DNA of 64,000 nt, from assembly GCF_032854445.1 (NCBI RefSeq), contig NC_088299.1, positions 12,519,608 through 12,583,607 of the forward strand, given 5' to 3'. Below the pieces are notes generated by a model that saw only the letters and a program-made list of their open reading frames with translations, searched no databases and was not told the origin of the DNA. The translations under genes were made by a program, and so were the position numbers. This DNA is from Liolophura sinensis (lineage: Eukaryota; Mollusca; Polyplacophora; Chitonida; Chitonidae). Every line of letters begins with the position of its first letter. Within the stretch, counting starts at the first letter, position 1. Below are positions 1 through 12,450 of the stretch, piece by piece.

Positions 1-1732
1 TATAGATTTGCCCTATGTTTAGCCAGAAATTGTTTTGGACAATAACTAATCATTGATACTTCTTTGAAACCTTTTTTCTTTATTCCTGTACCACAGATGA
101 AATCACACAAACGAAAAACACAGGGGAAACGATAAGCTATTAAATTATATAATGGGACTTTGACGTTCGACGATCTTCCACGTCTGTGTCTTCTTCCCTG
201 CTTAATTTTGTCTCCAAAAAATCGAAACAATGCAGACTAAACCCAAAAAATGTTTGAGGTCAACTGCTCAACCAGTTTGTGTGAGGAAATAGTTTCGTTT
301 GACGTGCTCCTCAGATGTGATATGACACTGTCACGCCATTGTGCAGCAATATCGTGCATAATTTCCCTGGTGGAGTTAGGGTCTAGCCCCTTAACTTCAT
401 CTGTAATAAGCATGTGACCAAATACACGTCTCCAATACTAGTGCGTGGAAGTTGAGGACTCAATGTCAAGCCCAGACAAACCATGGCCGTTTGACGGGCG
501 CATACGTAAATACCGTTCGGCTGAGGCATCTAGTGGTTTTTCCACGAGTCTCTATGTAACTATTTCATTTAATTAAACTTACGTAAAAACTGAAGGGCGA
601 CTCTGAGGTTGATATAGCCGCTTTATACACGCATCATCATCAAAGTCAACAAGAGGTGAGCTTAGACAGGCTGCTCTAGAGCTAGCTTTTAGGAGAAGTC
701 AAATATACGCTACTTGGGAGGAAACTATGTTTGGTAGCGTTCTCCGGTCAGAAAACTTTGCTAATTTACCCGAGGCACATAATCGTGTGTTGAGAAAAGC
801 TTTTGTGCTACAGTGAAGTCACTGGCATTGAATTCTGAGTTGTGTGCCTCGTTAAATGGCTTTACTAGTAACCGAGCCCTATACAGGCTGCGACTTGGGA
901 TCAAGAATTGCTGAGCAAAAATTTTTTTTATCGTTTTTGAGTAGATATATCTGTTTGTATAGTATATACAATAAAGACAGATAATAACTTGCTGTGGAGT
1001 TTTTTCATAATTGCTACACTACATTTTCTCATATTGCCGGACTACGTTTTCTCATATTCACCGACTGTCCAGGTTACTGTCATTACAGATTGGGGGGAAT
1101 ATTTGGAAAAACGCTCCTTGATTTATTAGATTAGATTTTATTAGAATTTTGATTGTCATGCTTGGATGGATAACCAAGAATGAATGACAAGAATAACCAA
1201 TGAATGACTGAATGATTATGGCTAACGCCATCTTGGCAATATCGCAACCACATGAATCCCGAACATGGTTAGATGAATTGAGATTAGACAATGTTAGTTA
1301 TAGCATTGCCTTTGGTCTTGGAACATATCAAATAAAGACAACACTTCTTTAGCACTAAATTCTCAACCGATCTATTAACCCGGAAAAGTGGACTGCAATG
1401 AGTCGACAACTCCCCATGCTAACTGGGCAATCCGCACTGAAGTCAAGTTTAGGGCAAGTGAAAATATTCAAAACAGTGTCCAACCGACAGTCTATAATTT
1501 GACTGTAGCTTATTGCTTACAGTTTCATTGGTGGCAGACTAGTGGTCTTCAACGAACGTTATACTGCACAAACGGTCAATCGAGCGCCGTTGTCACTAAA
1601 GTCCACGAACAGTAAAAAGAGGCGGTAATCAATCCACCAATTCTCTGTCCATGACAGAGATTGACCCCGCACCTCCACGCATGTATTAGATCAGCTCCCA
1701 ATATTCCACTTAACATTTGCTGCCTAATGATC
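1..1732. other. No feature recognised
   Basis: AT-rich sequence with only short random frames; no repeat family member or exon signal stood out. Confidence 0.6.
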
Positions 1733-2025
1733 TATTTAGTTATTTGATTGATGCTTTACGCTGTACTCAAGAATATTTGACTTATGCGACGGTGGCCAAT
1801 GTTATGGTGGGAGGAAACCGGGCAAAGCCATTAGTCATTAAAACGAGTCATTATTGTGGAAGGAAAGTGGACAGAACCTGGAGGAAATTCAGGATTGCTG
1901 GTAGACCTTCCCACGTAGGACTGGAGCGGAAGACAGCATGTGCTGAACTCACAGCGACCGCATTCGTGAGAGATTCCACGGTAATTGTGCTGCGCTAGCA
2001 CGCTTACAACGAGGCCACGGATCGT
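1733..2025 (-). mobile_element. SINE-1 copy with partly duplicated body
   Basis: Reverse-oriented SINE-1 from the tail side (TATTTGATTGATGCTTTACG) to the head (GAGGCCACGG). The segment ATGGTGGGAGGAAACCGGGC appears near 1804-1823 and again, diverged, at about 1853-1878. The body is therefore longer than in other copies. Confidence 0.85.
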
Positions 2026-3954
2026 CCATTGAACACAAATGAAATAAACAGATAAAGTAAAAATTATTTCTGAACTAACCACTACATATCTTGTGTCTCA
2101 AAAGAAAGAGAATAGTATCTAGCTATCAACTATTAAATACATCTGTTCATGATCGTTACGCTAACACTCCCATAACGGCAAGTAGCAAAACGCCTAGCAA
2201 GTTTGCTTTTAGAGAATCGTGAGAAATCAAAAAATATGAAATGTGTTACAGATGTGATCTGCCATATAAAACAGGACTATTAACATCCCCTTGATGCGAA
2301 GAATACAATTTGTGTAACCAAAACTTTATACGAAATCTCTGGCATACTTCATAATATTGAATATGGGGGAAGACATGAGGGTTTAGATTAGCAACACTGT
2401 CTTATGCCCTTGACGCTGTATGCATGAAGAAGATTTTGTCACTGCGCGCAAAATGCTTCAAGCATGTTACGATTTGGCGGTGGTCATTCCTAGACACGAA
2501 TCAATCATACTTCTGAGAAATTTGACTTGATTTCCCTCTACAATGTATTCCTCGTATTCCGCTGTAGCACGCTCAGCGCAAGTATTTGCCGCTTAAGATA
2601 AATAAATCCTGGCAAAGACCGATTAATCTCATGTCGTGTACATTATTGTGACGAATGGCATCCCAAAGTCTGCGTCGGCCCTAGCGGACCTTTTCGACGA
2701 GAATTATCGCCTAGTTGCGAATACACGAGTAGTCAATCCGCCACAAGGTCGTTCGCCTGCTCGCGTCTCCCTTCGACTTTGTCCAAAAGGGAATCTCGGA
2801 CAAATACAGAGACAAACTTCGCTTATTTTATATGGATTAAACAACTGTGGGTAATTTTATTCTGAGACGGATGTCTTCTTGATGTAATCAGGATAATTGT
2901 TTCAGGAAAATTGAAATATATATGGAATTTCGTATCCTGATATTGGTACTACTAAGTGAATATAGAATCTATCTTCAGATGAAATTCGGACTACTGTGGA
3001 CGTAGGTACAATATCACGCACCAACTATAGAAATGCCTTAGACAAAATGCAACGAGCTTCCAACAGTTTTTGTCGAATTAATCGATGTTTTTTTTACAAA
3101 TAAGTTTAATTGCGGAAAACAAACTTTGGCTTTAAACAAAAACGACACGGCCCGGTCGAGATTCTGTTGACCTAATTGAACCAATATTAGTTCATTAATC
3201 TTAGTTAAATGTGTCAGGGTATAATCTGGAGTTGCGTCAAATGTTATATTCATAGGGGGATCTTTTTGTGCATGACTGCTTCTACAATGTGCCAGGCGCA
3301 TAGAGATCAAAAACAAAATGGGACACAGTAAAGTAAATTTGTTATGAATTGCACCACAGCCTTGAGTGATAACTCTTATTGGCTTTGCACACTAAGGTAA
3401 GGTTGCATATGGATAAAAACTCATCCAAGGGACACAAACGTATCTATTATTGAACAGCTGAGAACCTTGGGCTGTTATCTCGACTCTTCCCATACCGCTG
3501 TAAAGGACACGGAAGGTGACAGGTATTTTAACTAGCGTTAACAAAACACAATCTTTGTCTGGTCATTTTAAGCTTCTGAACAGTTATTTCTCCCTCTCTC
3601 GTTTGTTAATAAGAATTTTTAATTCAAGTTGATCCTCTCAAAGTCAAGTCATTCGTTGAACGTCATTCAGCGTGAGGGAGTGTGATGTCGATGTTACAAG
3701 GCCGATCAGAACTAATACCATGCTCTTCCCTTGTTTTCCCTACTGAGGAATTAACTTGGATAGGGGCTGTCACATTCTTAATGCAACTTGCCTTCCTTTC
3801 AGCTTAAATCTTTTATCATGGTGTTATGTGTACATTATATTCGGCCGAGTTGTATGCTGAAAATATGCTGGAGAAATCGAAAGCATTAAGGTGAAATTTT
3901 AATATCTTATTTATTTGGTTTTCAATGGTTTTGTTTTACTGGCGCCTTTTGTGA
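2026..3954. other. No feature recognised
   Basis: AT-rich unique-looking sequence with short patternless frames (for example 2636-2854 and 3038-3316). Confidence 0.6.
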
Positions 3955-4268
3955 GTCAGCAGACTTGCTACGTCCGTTCTTGAATCAGCTTTACCGCTGA
4001 ACGCCCGAAAGTTTATCACGTTTTAGGATCAGGTTTACGTCAGAAAATATGTCACGTTCTTGAATCAGTTTTACAACTTTACACCAGAACATTTTGTCAT
4101 GTTCTTGAACCAGTTTTACAGCTTTACGTCAGAACATATGAAACGTTCTTGAATCAGTTTTACAACTTTACGCCAGAACATATGTAACGTTCTTGAATCA
4201 GTTTTACAACTTTACGTCTGAACATTTGTCAGGTTTTTGGATCAGTTTTACAACTTTACGTCAGAACA
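3955..4268. repeat. 44-bp minisatellite, left block
   Basis: Units start GTTCTTGAATCAGTTTTACA and end ACGTCAGAACATATGTAAC with variants; for example 4145 to 4189 is exactly 44 bp. About six to seven units, the first ones degenerate. Confidence 0.88.
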
Positions 4269-4278
4269 CTTTACGTAT

Positions 4279-4608
4279 CGGCCCCTATAGCACGGTTGGT
4301 AGAGCGTCCTCTTCGGAGCGGTAGATCCAGGGTAAATCCTGGGTCGGGTCACACCTAAGACCTTAAAAATAGGAAGTTGTAACTTCCTTGCTTGGCGTTC
4401 AGCATGAAGGGGAAAGTGCAACGACTGGCTGACCCGTATCAGTATAATGGCTCGGGCGTTGCGGCTTACTTGCCTTTGGCAAGGCGTCTCAGTGAAGCAG
4501 CACTAGATAAAAGAGAGGTGGAAATCCATCCTGCAACAAGGAGGCACATCACATGCACTCTAAAGATTCCTTCGTCGTCATATGACTGAAAAATTGTTAA
4601 GCACGACG
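4279..4608 (+). mobile_element. SINE-2 interrupting a minisatellite
   Basis: Head CCCCTATAGCACGGTTGGTA (A box region), body CTTGGCGTTCAGCATGAAGG and CCTGCAACAAGGAGGCACAT, then the 3' module TCGTCGTCATATGACTGAAA ending at GTTAAGCACGACG. Minisatellite units lie on both sides. A 65-codon open frame inside it (4392-4589) is not a gene. Confidence 0.85.
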
Positions 4609-4820
4609 TCAGAACATTTGTCACATTCTTGGGTCGGTTTTACGTCAGAACATTTGTCACCCGCTCTTGGGTCGGTTTTACGTCAGAACATTTGTCACGC
4701 TCTTGGGACGGTTTAGAGCTTTACATCAGAACATTGGTCACGGTCTTTAATTCAGGAAGTTTGTCACGCTCTTTGGCGAGATTTGAATTACGGCTTGACG
4801 TCAGAGGGTTTGTAAATAGG
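4606..4820. repeat. Same minisatellite, right block with shortened units
   Basis: Units ACGTCAGAACATTTGTCAC followed by (A)TTCTTGGGTCGGTTTT are mostly about 36-37 bp, lacking part of the left-block unit. The last units are degraded. Confidence 0.82.
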
Positions 4821-5111
4821 GCCTATTTCCACACCTAGTCCTATTAGGGCCATATACCTAAATTTAAAGAAGTAAAAGGGATAATAAATTCTTGTTTTCT
4901 GGAATTCTGGACATTCTCAAAGGAAGATTCGCGGCGCTATAGGTTGAACAGTTAAGGGTACTAGGACTTACACCTGACTGTCTGAAGCTGCCGTATTTCA
5001 TGAGTTCATATACGACAAACTACACAAAAGCGCAGTGGCTTGAAACTCACAGTTCTGTACTTTATGAAATACCACAAAAAAGTTTAATATAATTAAAGGC
5101 GTACATCATAG

Positions 5112-5340
5112 GGAGTAAAACCAGAGCAGAGACGACAATGTAAAATCCGACAAAAATTGCCACACGAAATCGGTGAAATACGGCCTTTTGTCAATTTACC
5201 TCAGTAATTTACCCGCCCCATAGCACCATGGCTTAAGCAGAATTAGGTAAAAAAAGGGCAGTGATATTCACTGCAATTTATTAGACATCACTAATCTAGA
5301 ATTAGTCAAAATGCTGTGTTGTCATCACATTTTGAATATT
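5112..5340 (+). repeat. Unnamed dispersed repeat, copy 1
   Basis: It shares blocks in order with 10598-10840 and 24450-24665: TAAAACCAGAGCAGAGACGA, a GGCC(T)TTTGTCAATTTACCTCA stretch, AAGCAGAATTAGGTAAAA, GCAGTGATATTCACTGCAAT and TGTGTTGTCATCACATTTT. No coding capacity. Confidence 0.72.
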
Positions 5341-6419
5341 GGTTCATGAAGGCCGTCTGAAAGGCGATGAAATATCGTAGATTTAGTGTATTTGAGTAAA
5401 TTCTGGGATGGACTGATGCTGACAATTCTCGTCAAAACATAACGTTATCTATTGATGTAAAATATTCCAATGTTATTTCTGAGATACCTTACATTCCTGA
5501 ATTTGGCCGAATTACTAGAACATCTTGTCTGTCTGGATGAAGTTATCCGACGAATCCTTCGTAGAGTGACAGATCGTAGTAAAAGTCAAACATTCGCGTA
5601 GATTACATAACCCGGAATTCTGTTGATACAACCGGAAATGGATCTTAAGCAGGCCGTCCACGTTCAGTTTGAAGGTGTCAGCCGAAAATGAGGTCACGGG
5701 ACACAAACATCGGAGACTTGTAAACGAGGCTAAGTGAGATACAAGGAGGCCATCATCTACATATTCCCCTGTTAGTCAACGAGAAATGGAGGGACAAAAA
5801 GAGATCAATTTCACAATGGTTACGATAAAAAAACACGTTCAATATTTACTAGCAGAAAATGGTAATTCGTTTCCAGTAGTACATTTGCATTGTACCATAA
5901 GGACTGTACATAAAGACTGAAAGCGATGTCATTAATTCGTTTCACTTTTACTTGTTCCTTTTATTTCAGGTTTCCAGTGTGAAACTCTTTAATACCAAAG
6001 TTAACATTAAAACCATACTCCAATAAATATTAATGGCATGGATTTCATAACAGGTCTCATATACGCTAGAGCAAATGATGATTTCCTTCCTTGTAGTAGG
6101 CATTATAGTAATAAGCGGATAATGAATACATACATAAGCAACGGATACCCTTGATTTAGTTTTTAAAAAATTTTTACCTGACAGTTTAATGCAGAAAATG
6201 CGTCTATGTTTTATTACCCACAAATATCCGGTCTTCCCTCGAACTCCGCTTTTTTTTTTTGTTTACTTCATCGTATATGTTCCTAAACATGTATCTCATT
6301 GACTTTCCAACGGAAGTTAACGGCCCAAAAGCACATCACGTGCAATACAAATACATATCCAGCGTGTGTTGGCTGATTCTGGCGGATGAAGGGTCTTAGC
6401 CGCTGGGATTACGTGTTCA
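5341..6419. other. No feature recognised
   Basis: Unique-looking AT-rich sequence; a T-run near 6250. Confidence 0.55.
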
Positions 6420-6525
6420 GAGAAGGCACTGTGTATTACGAGGCGACAAGCTCGACCTGATGGATTGGAACCTGGGGCAAACAAATCTATGATAGCGAGA
6501 TGCAAGGCACTGGCCCCACAGCTCC
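6420..6525 (-). mobile_element. Possible tRNA-derived SINE head of an unassigned family
   Basis: On the minus strand, GTGGGGCCAGTGCCTTGCAT (A-box-like) and GGTTCCAATCC (matches the GGTTCNANNCC B-box consensus) lie about 45 nt apart, as in a tRNA promoter. It does not fold as a clear tRNA by eye, and no second copy was seen. Confidence 0.4.
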
Positions 6526-6782
6526 TTGAAGGCACCCACTGTTTGTAGATATATGAAAGTATGTCGCCGTCAATTAAAGAATTATGATGTTATGCTGCAA
6601 ATCGTGTGGCTGCTGATTCCGTTAGGCTGACACGCTTTTGCCAATCATATTCCTGTGATTTGCGGCATACCCTGGAATGTGACGAATGGACAATATGCCT
6701 TCAATACGTCTCCCGGTGTCAAAGTCATGCAGCTAGAACAGACATTAGACCACTTTAAAAGAAGAAATACTTGGCCATATAC

Positions 6783-6905
6783 AAATGATTTATTAATTAA
6801 TTTATTTATTTATTTTGGGTTTATGCTGTACCCAAGAACGCTTCATTTCTATGACGCTAGCAAGCATTGTGGTAGGAGGAAACGGAACAAATCAGCAGTT
6901 TGCTT
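6783..6905 (-). mobile_element. SINE-1 fragment (tail half)
   Basis: ATTTATTTATTTATTTTGGG is followed by TGCTGTACCCAAGAACGCTT and GCATTGTGGTAGGAGGAAAC. The match then fades, and the tRNA-like head is absent. Confidence 0.7.
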
Positions 6906-9900
6906 AATCACCAAAAAACCTTGACACTGTATGCAAATTCACTTAACATTAACACAAGGTTTTAGGCAGGGGTGGGGTGAGGAAATTTGCCGTCGGCTTG
7001 TTGATTTGTTTGTCCTTCACAGCATTTGACGCACGTGACTGAATTCTCGTGAACTGCGTGAAAACCAGAATTAATGACGTCACTCCTAAAGCACACCTTT
7101 GTCTTGCATCAGCGTCGATAACTGGAAGGCTAATAAAATACCCATGAGGCATGTTGATTTTGAGAGAAAACTGGATTTCGAACAAGGCACACGGCCTTTG
7201 TCAGTGGCAACTTTATTGGTTGTATTTAATTGGAATCATTGAGTTATATTGGATTCATCGGATTCTAAATGAAAATCGTTTGCATCAAATCTCAGATGGA
7301 AGACAATGAAGGTTACATTTCTAAATGTCCAGACTTAGCGGCCCAGAAGACGTCTGTAGGTTTGGACTGAGTGGATTTCTGACCTACGTAAGTATATATC
7401 CTCCTTCGGTTTTGTACTCAGATCATCTCAAGAGGTAAACATGTCTCTCTTTCTGTGTTTATAAATTTTCGCAACAAAGTCGCTTGTTTAGAGCATAGAA
7501 CATGGCGAAAAGGTAACCCTTCTATAAACTGGAAACTTTCACATTCCCATCCTTTTGCCATTTTCAGTCCTATCGACCATTTCAGTTTAAGTCTAATTAG
7601 GATTCCATTTCTTTTTTTTTCTTTTCTTTTGCCATACCTCATATTTTGACCTATAATAAATTTGCAACATAGAAGTATGGCGATGGCCTGTCATCAGGGT
7701 TTTGTTGTATAACACAAATGTTTGCAATTGTTCAATATAGACTTTCATTTCGTTAGCTGAGCATATAGATGTACACATCTGTGAGTAACAAATAGCATGT
7801 AATAGAAGAGATACAGCGTTCGTCAAATCCTTAATCATCCAAATTACTCAGAAAATTACTCCACCGTTGCTTCTTGTCATGGCAAAGATTTCTTCAAAGG
7901 ACAGTCTACTAGCAGTGGGGGTGGGTAAATGTACGGTTATGTAACTGTGTAATAGTACCTTTCTACCTCTTTTAACCTTATCTGTCTTTTCAGGTGGAGC
8001 CGAATTACCAAGACGTTGTCCAATAAATTTGGCGGTTTGAACAGAATAAACCCAATTGGACGTCCTCAGCTAAGGGAGGTGTGTACATGATCAGCCAGCA
8101 TTTATGTGGCGTTCACGTATCGACTATTACGTAAGTTGCACGCACGTGACATGCTGCTCCAGACATATGCTAAGCAAGCTAAGCATTGCTATATATATTC
8201 ACATACAAAGAATCGAGGGTTAAACAAAAAACAACTGTTTTCAGCAAATTTTGAAACTAGGATAAGATGCCAGCATAAGTGGCCCATGTCCGACTGAACT
8301 GGATGACTTGTGCCTTGTTTTGCCAGTATTCCATTTTTGTTGACAACAAATGTTCGTTGCTGCATAAGAAGTGCTGGTGTTTTCGTCCCAGGTTTTATTT
8401 CTGACTTTTTAATATCTTATATATATATGTCAGACACAGCTTATTTCTCTACTTAAGTAAAACATTGTTTCGCACCAACTCTCGAACTTCCCATGGGTAC
8501 GCTATAATTAGGTTTTCCTGCAATACGTCATGTGCCGCCTACTTGCACTTTGCTCTGCAAGCCACTGCAATTTATAATGGGAAACGTGACCTCTGTCATT
8601 AAAATTTTTAAAAATTTGAGGACTGCGTTAAGCACCGATCAAAGAAATAATCTGATAAATGAATGAATAAATAAATAAAGAAGCAAATAAGCCGTTTTAT
8701 CTTTCCATTATTTAAAATGCTTGATCTAACTTTAATAATCAAGCAAATGTAATTGCTCAAGATTTTTTGCATCATTTCTTTGTTTACGCTTTCAGACTGC
8801 TAAATAATCAATTTGATACTTAAAGGCGCATGTTAGGAAAAGATTTAAATTCTGTGATATGGGTTAGTGTGATACGGATAATGTTTTACTGAAATGATTG
8901 ACGTGTTTGCAAGCCTGCAGCTATCAGTAAATTAGATAAAAGAAATATGAAGCATGGAAATGAGTAGCCTAGCAATCAAATATTACACATATAAGTTAAT
9001 GTTCTGTTGTCCGTTAAATGAGTTAAACCGGTACAGTCTTTTCCAGTTTCTTGTCTTGATGAACTGGAAACCGAATGCAAGATATTTTGTCCGATTGATC
9101 TTGTTGAAAATTATCATTTTTTGGATAAATTTAATTCCCGTCACAGTTTAAATGTTTTAATATCGTACTCTTGCATGAAGTCACAGTATACATGCCATTG
9201 TTTTTATGTTCTACAGACAGTGTGTAAATGCCTCGAGAACAAATACTACATATTAATGTCAAAATCATCCCTCTACAAAAAGTAGCGACAATCATTTTCG
9301 TCTGGGTTCCCACGTGTTTCATTAATTTTGAAAATCTCAACCTCACATTTGAAGTTATCTTGATCCTTTTCCTTGCGGCGTGCTGGCAGGTTTCTGGCAT
9401 GTGATCACGTTTGTCTTGGACGAGCTATTAATCAAGTGTCTGTACTTGGACAGAATGGGAAAGTTGGTTTTGTAACAGCATGGTAAACAGTTGTTCATTT
9501 ACACCGCATATTGACTTCAAAGGCAGACATTCTGTAGCCCGAACGCCTCCAGCTTAGCGGTCCGATGAAGTGTTGGCTACGCTGTGTTGTCACAATTCTG
9601 CCGTACAGAGAAACGCGCTTGGCAGGTGGTGCAAAAAGCTGTTGTGAAACCATACAGGAGTTGACGTGGTAACGGTATGCCTTCTACCAGCGCAACACAA
9701 AGACATGGATCGGGCGCATCCGTTCGGGAAGCCACGGTACGAATTGCGAGAGAAGGAAGCGATTAATGCCCTTGTACATACTCCAGTGAGAAGTAGATAC
9801 AATTAACGTGTAACCACCAGGATTCGTGACGGAGAATTCAAAACTGGCGTCAGCTTTTCTCTGGGAAATGATGTATCTTAGCATGACAGCAGTGGTTTCA

Positions 9901-10597
9901 GTTGCTGTTAGCCTTTGTCTCCGAATGTTTAGCTTTCACATCCACGATTGTCAGGATATCTTGGTGATAACGATGTGTTCCGGCATGTTAAAGTTTCCGA
10001 TATTACGCACATTGCACATAAATGTACTGCTCGAGGTTATGTTGGCTGAAACTCTCCAAGAGCTGCTTTACATCACTTAAACCAGTCTACATATCTTAAA
10101 ATGCTCTGGATTGTTTCTGATATGTTTCTGGCCAGCTTTCGAACATGATGCGTATTTTCACCTGATTAATAAATTTGAACCTAGTTCTATTTAACTGACA
10201 GCTTAGTAACATTGTCAACTTATTGCTTGATGGACTGGTAAATGGCGGTAAATTGGATGGTTAATCAGTAATTTAGTTGATTGATGGGTCAAATGACGGT
10301 TTAGTCTATGATGTCAAAAGAAAGTAAGTCCACGAGCCTATCTGTTGCGTTTGCTTTCACTGCCGTATATTTTGGGTTAGGAAAGGCTACTGTTATGTGT
10401 TTTCATTACTTCAACGATGTTATTTGCTGGCCCAGTCGTCTATGGTGTTTGCCTCTCTTTCACACGATCTATCCTAAATCAATGTCGTCCGTTCTTTCTG
10501 TCGTGCTTTGTTCCATTTTCTCCACTCACCATACTGGAAGCATTCGTAAAGGTAAATATTTCCGGAACTCTATTCATATACAGATCAAAGTCTACAA
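6906..10597. other. No gene recognised
   Basis: Holds an (AATA)n patch near 8660-8690, a TA run near 8420 and a degenerate GAT/GGTAAAT-rich stretch at about 10225-10310. None of the open frames shows a motif. Confidence 0.55.
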
Positions 10598-10840
10598 CAT
10601 AAAGGGTAAAAGCAGAGCAGTAACGACAGTGTGGTGGTCGGCAATGTTCACACGTAACCGGTGATAAACGGCCCCTTGTCAGTTTACCTCAATTAAAGTT
10701 TTATTCCGATTGGTCATGTTAAGGATTAAGGGTTAAGGATCATGGGTTAAGCAGAATTAGGTAAAACTTGCTGTGATATTAGTTGCCATATATTAGGTGT
10801 CATTGGTCTACAATTTCCTGTGTTGTCATCATATTTTAAA
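10598..10840 (+). repeat. Unnamed dispersed repeat, copy 2
   Basis: AGGGTAAAAGCAGAGCAGTA, GGCCCCTTGTCAGTTTACCT, GGGTTAAGCAGAATTAGGTA, CTTGCTGTGATATTAGTTGC and TGTGTTGTCATCATATTTTA, in the same order as copy 1. Confidence 0.72.
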
Positions 10841-10970
10841 TAAATCATTCAGGTAACTTTTGTTACACGATATCTTTTAAGAAGGCCAATTATTATAATA
10901 TCAGTATATCTATGTATTTCATTTCACCCCAAAACTGATCCGTTTTGACAGGCACTGGTTAAAGATGAAT

Positions 10971-11220
10971 AGGGGGCCTCCGTGGCTCAGTTGGTTAGCG
11001 GTCTAGCGCAGCGTAATGACCCTGGAGTCTCTCACCAATGCGGTCGCTGTGAGTTCAAGTCCAGCTCATACTGGCTACGTGGGAAGGTCCTCCAGCAACC
11101 TGCAGATGGTCGTGGGTTTCCCCCGGGCTGTGCCCGGTTTCCACCTACCATAATGCTGACCACCGTCGTATAAGTGAAATATTCTTGAGTACGGCGTAAA
11201 ACACCTATCAAATAAATAAA
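10971..11220 (+). mobile_element. SINE-1, near-complete tRNA-derived SINE with target-site duplication
   Basis: The best SINE-1 copy. The tRNA-like head has an A box (TGGCTCAGTTGG, 10983-10994) and a B box (GTTCAAGTCC, 11053-11062). A conserved body follows (CACCATAATGCTGACC, then AGTGAAATATTCTTGAGTAC), with an (AAAT)n tail. A perfect 12-bp duplication, TTAAAGATGAAT, flanks it (10959-10970 and 11221-11232). About 15 other copies occur in the window. Confidence 0.92.
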
Positions 11221-11621
11221 TTAAAGATGAATCGTTAATTCAGCAAGGTAGTAAGGTATTGACATTCCAGTACAGATAGAAAAAAACAGTTGATGGAACA
11301 TTTAATATGCCACCTAGCAGACGGAGTAAGCATAACCCATTCCTGTATGTGTTATTTTCAATGTAGTGTTTGCAGGACCAGCTGTTGATGAAGATAGCCT
11401 ACTGAAAATCTGTAGCTTATAACAGTGTGTTAAATGTTGTGTCTCGCTGTAGGCTGTCGATTTGTATCCGTCCGTCAGTCAGATTAGATCTGCCCAAGTC
11501 GTATAAGTGAAATACTGACAGTAATGAGAAATGTTGCCATAATCTGCACTGAATAAGAATGCTGACGGTTAATGGTTGCAACCATGTTGTCAAACATGGT
11601 TTTACATGTACAAAATTCGTC

Positions 11622-11692
11622 GTCTTATGACTGAAAAATTGTTAAGTACGACGTTAAACCCTAAGCACAAACTCACTCACATATACGAAATG
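11622..11692 (+). mobile_element. SINE-2-type 3' module, solitary
   Basis: TTCGTCGTCTTATGACTGAA, AAATTGTTAAGTACGACGTT, AAACCCTAAGCACAAACTCA. Only the shared 3' end is present. Confidence 0.75.
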
Positions 11693-11895
11693 AGGTGATA
11701 CGTCGATTAAATGTGTCAATCAATCAAATAATTAATCAACATATTAATGAGTAAATCAATCAATAAATTGACTATCGATCCATCGACCGATCAAATAAAT
11801 TAACAATCAAAAAAATTTTAATTTACCAAAAATCAGATGTACATTGTGTTATCTATTTTGATAGTGAGTGCAGGACAGTGTAGCTCTTCTTATGG

Positions 11896-12450
11896 TTACG
11901 AAGTGCAATGCTCTAAATACATACTGCTCATATCTGGGCATTTATTCCGTAGACATGTTTTTGTGGAATCATTTTGACCTAATATTTTACATTCCATTGG
12001 TGTTACAAAAGTGCAATGCCTGTTCACAATTTCGCTTATCGTTGTTTGTTTGCTCTCAGCAGAAAAGGCCCGAGTGGCAATTGGATCACGTAGGGTTACA
12101 TAATGTGCAGATAACAACGCCTGTCTTGTGCACAAATGTCTTTTAAGTAGATATTTTTCATTCCAGACGACAATTTCGTCTGTGTCTACAAAATGCCCAA
12201 AGTATGTCACCCAGAGACTGCGTGTGTTCATGGCTGACACGAATAGCCATAATTCCCACACAAGATATGCTTTTTTATTTTCTCTGAAAGCTGTTTTAAA
12301 GAAGAGATGAAAAGGTAGACAAGCAAAGAACAGGATAAGTAAATCTTGTATTTGCATAAAAAAGATTTGACGTCCATGATAGTTTCCAGGTATATATGGA
12401 CATCTGTGTTCTTTTTGAGCCGGTTTTTTAAGTTTCCAAAGCAATTCCAA
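11896..12450 (-). other. Longest non-repeat open frame (184 codons), unrecognised
   Basis: Starts MELLWKLKKPAQKEHRC and has one hydrophobic stretch (LLILFFACLPFHLFF). Composition is otherwise patternless and no family motif is visible. Overlapping short frames on both strands suggest chance. Confidence 0.12.

Noticed and set aside
4392-4589. Small protein gene
   Set aside because: Lies wholly inside a SINE-2 copy.
10729-10758. Interstitial telomere-like repeat (TTAAGG/GGTTAAG)
   Set aside because: Too short and irregular, and part of a dispersed-repeat copy.
10971-11070. Functional tRNA gene
   Set aside because: A and B boxes are present, but the head lacks a convincing cloverleaf and continues into a SINE body with target-site duplications.
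10982-11173. Small protein gene
   Set aside because: Lies inside the SINE-1 copy; the frame covers the tRNA-like head.
11896-12450. 184-codon membrane protein gene
   Set aside because: No motif, several overlapping chance frames, and no splice or promoter support.
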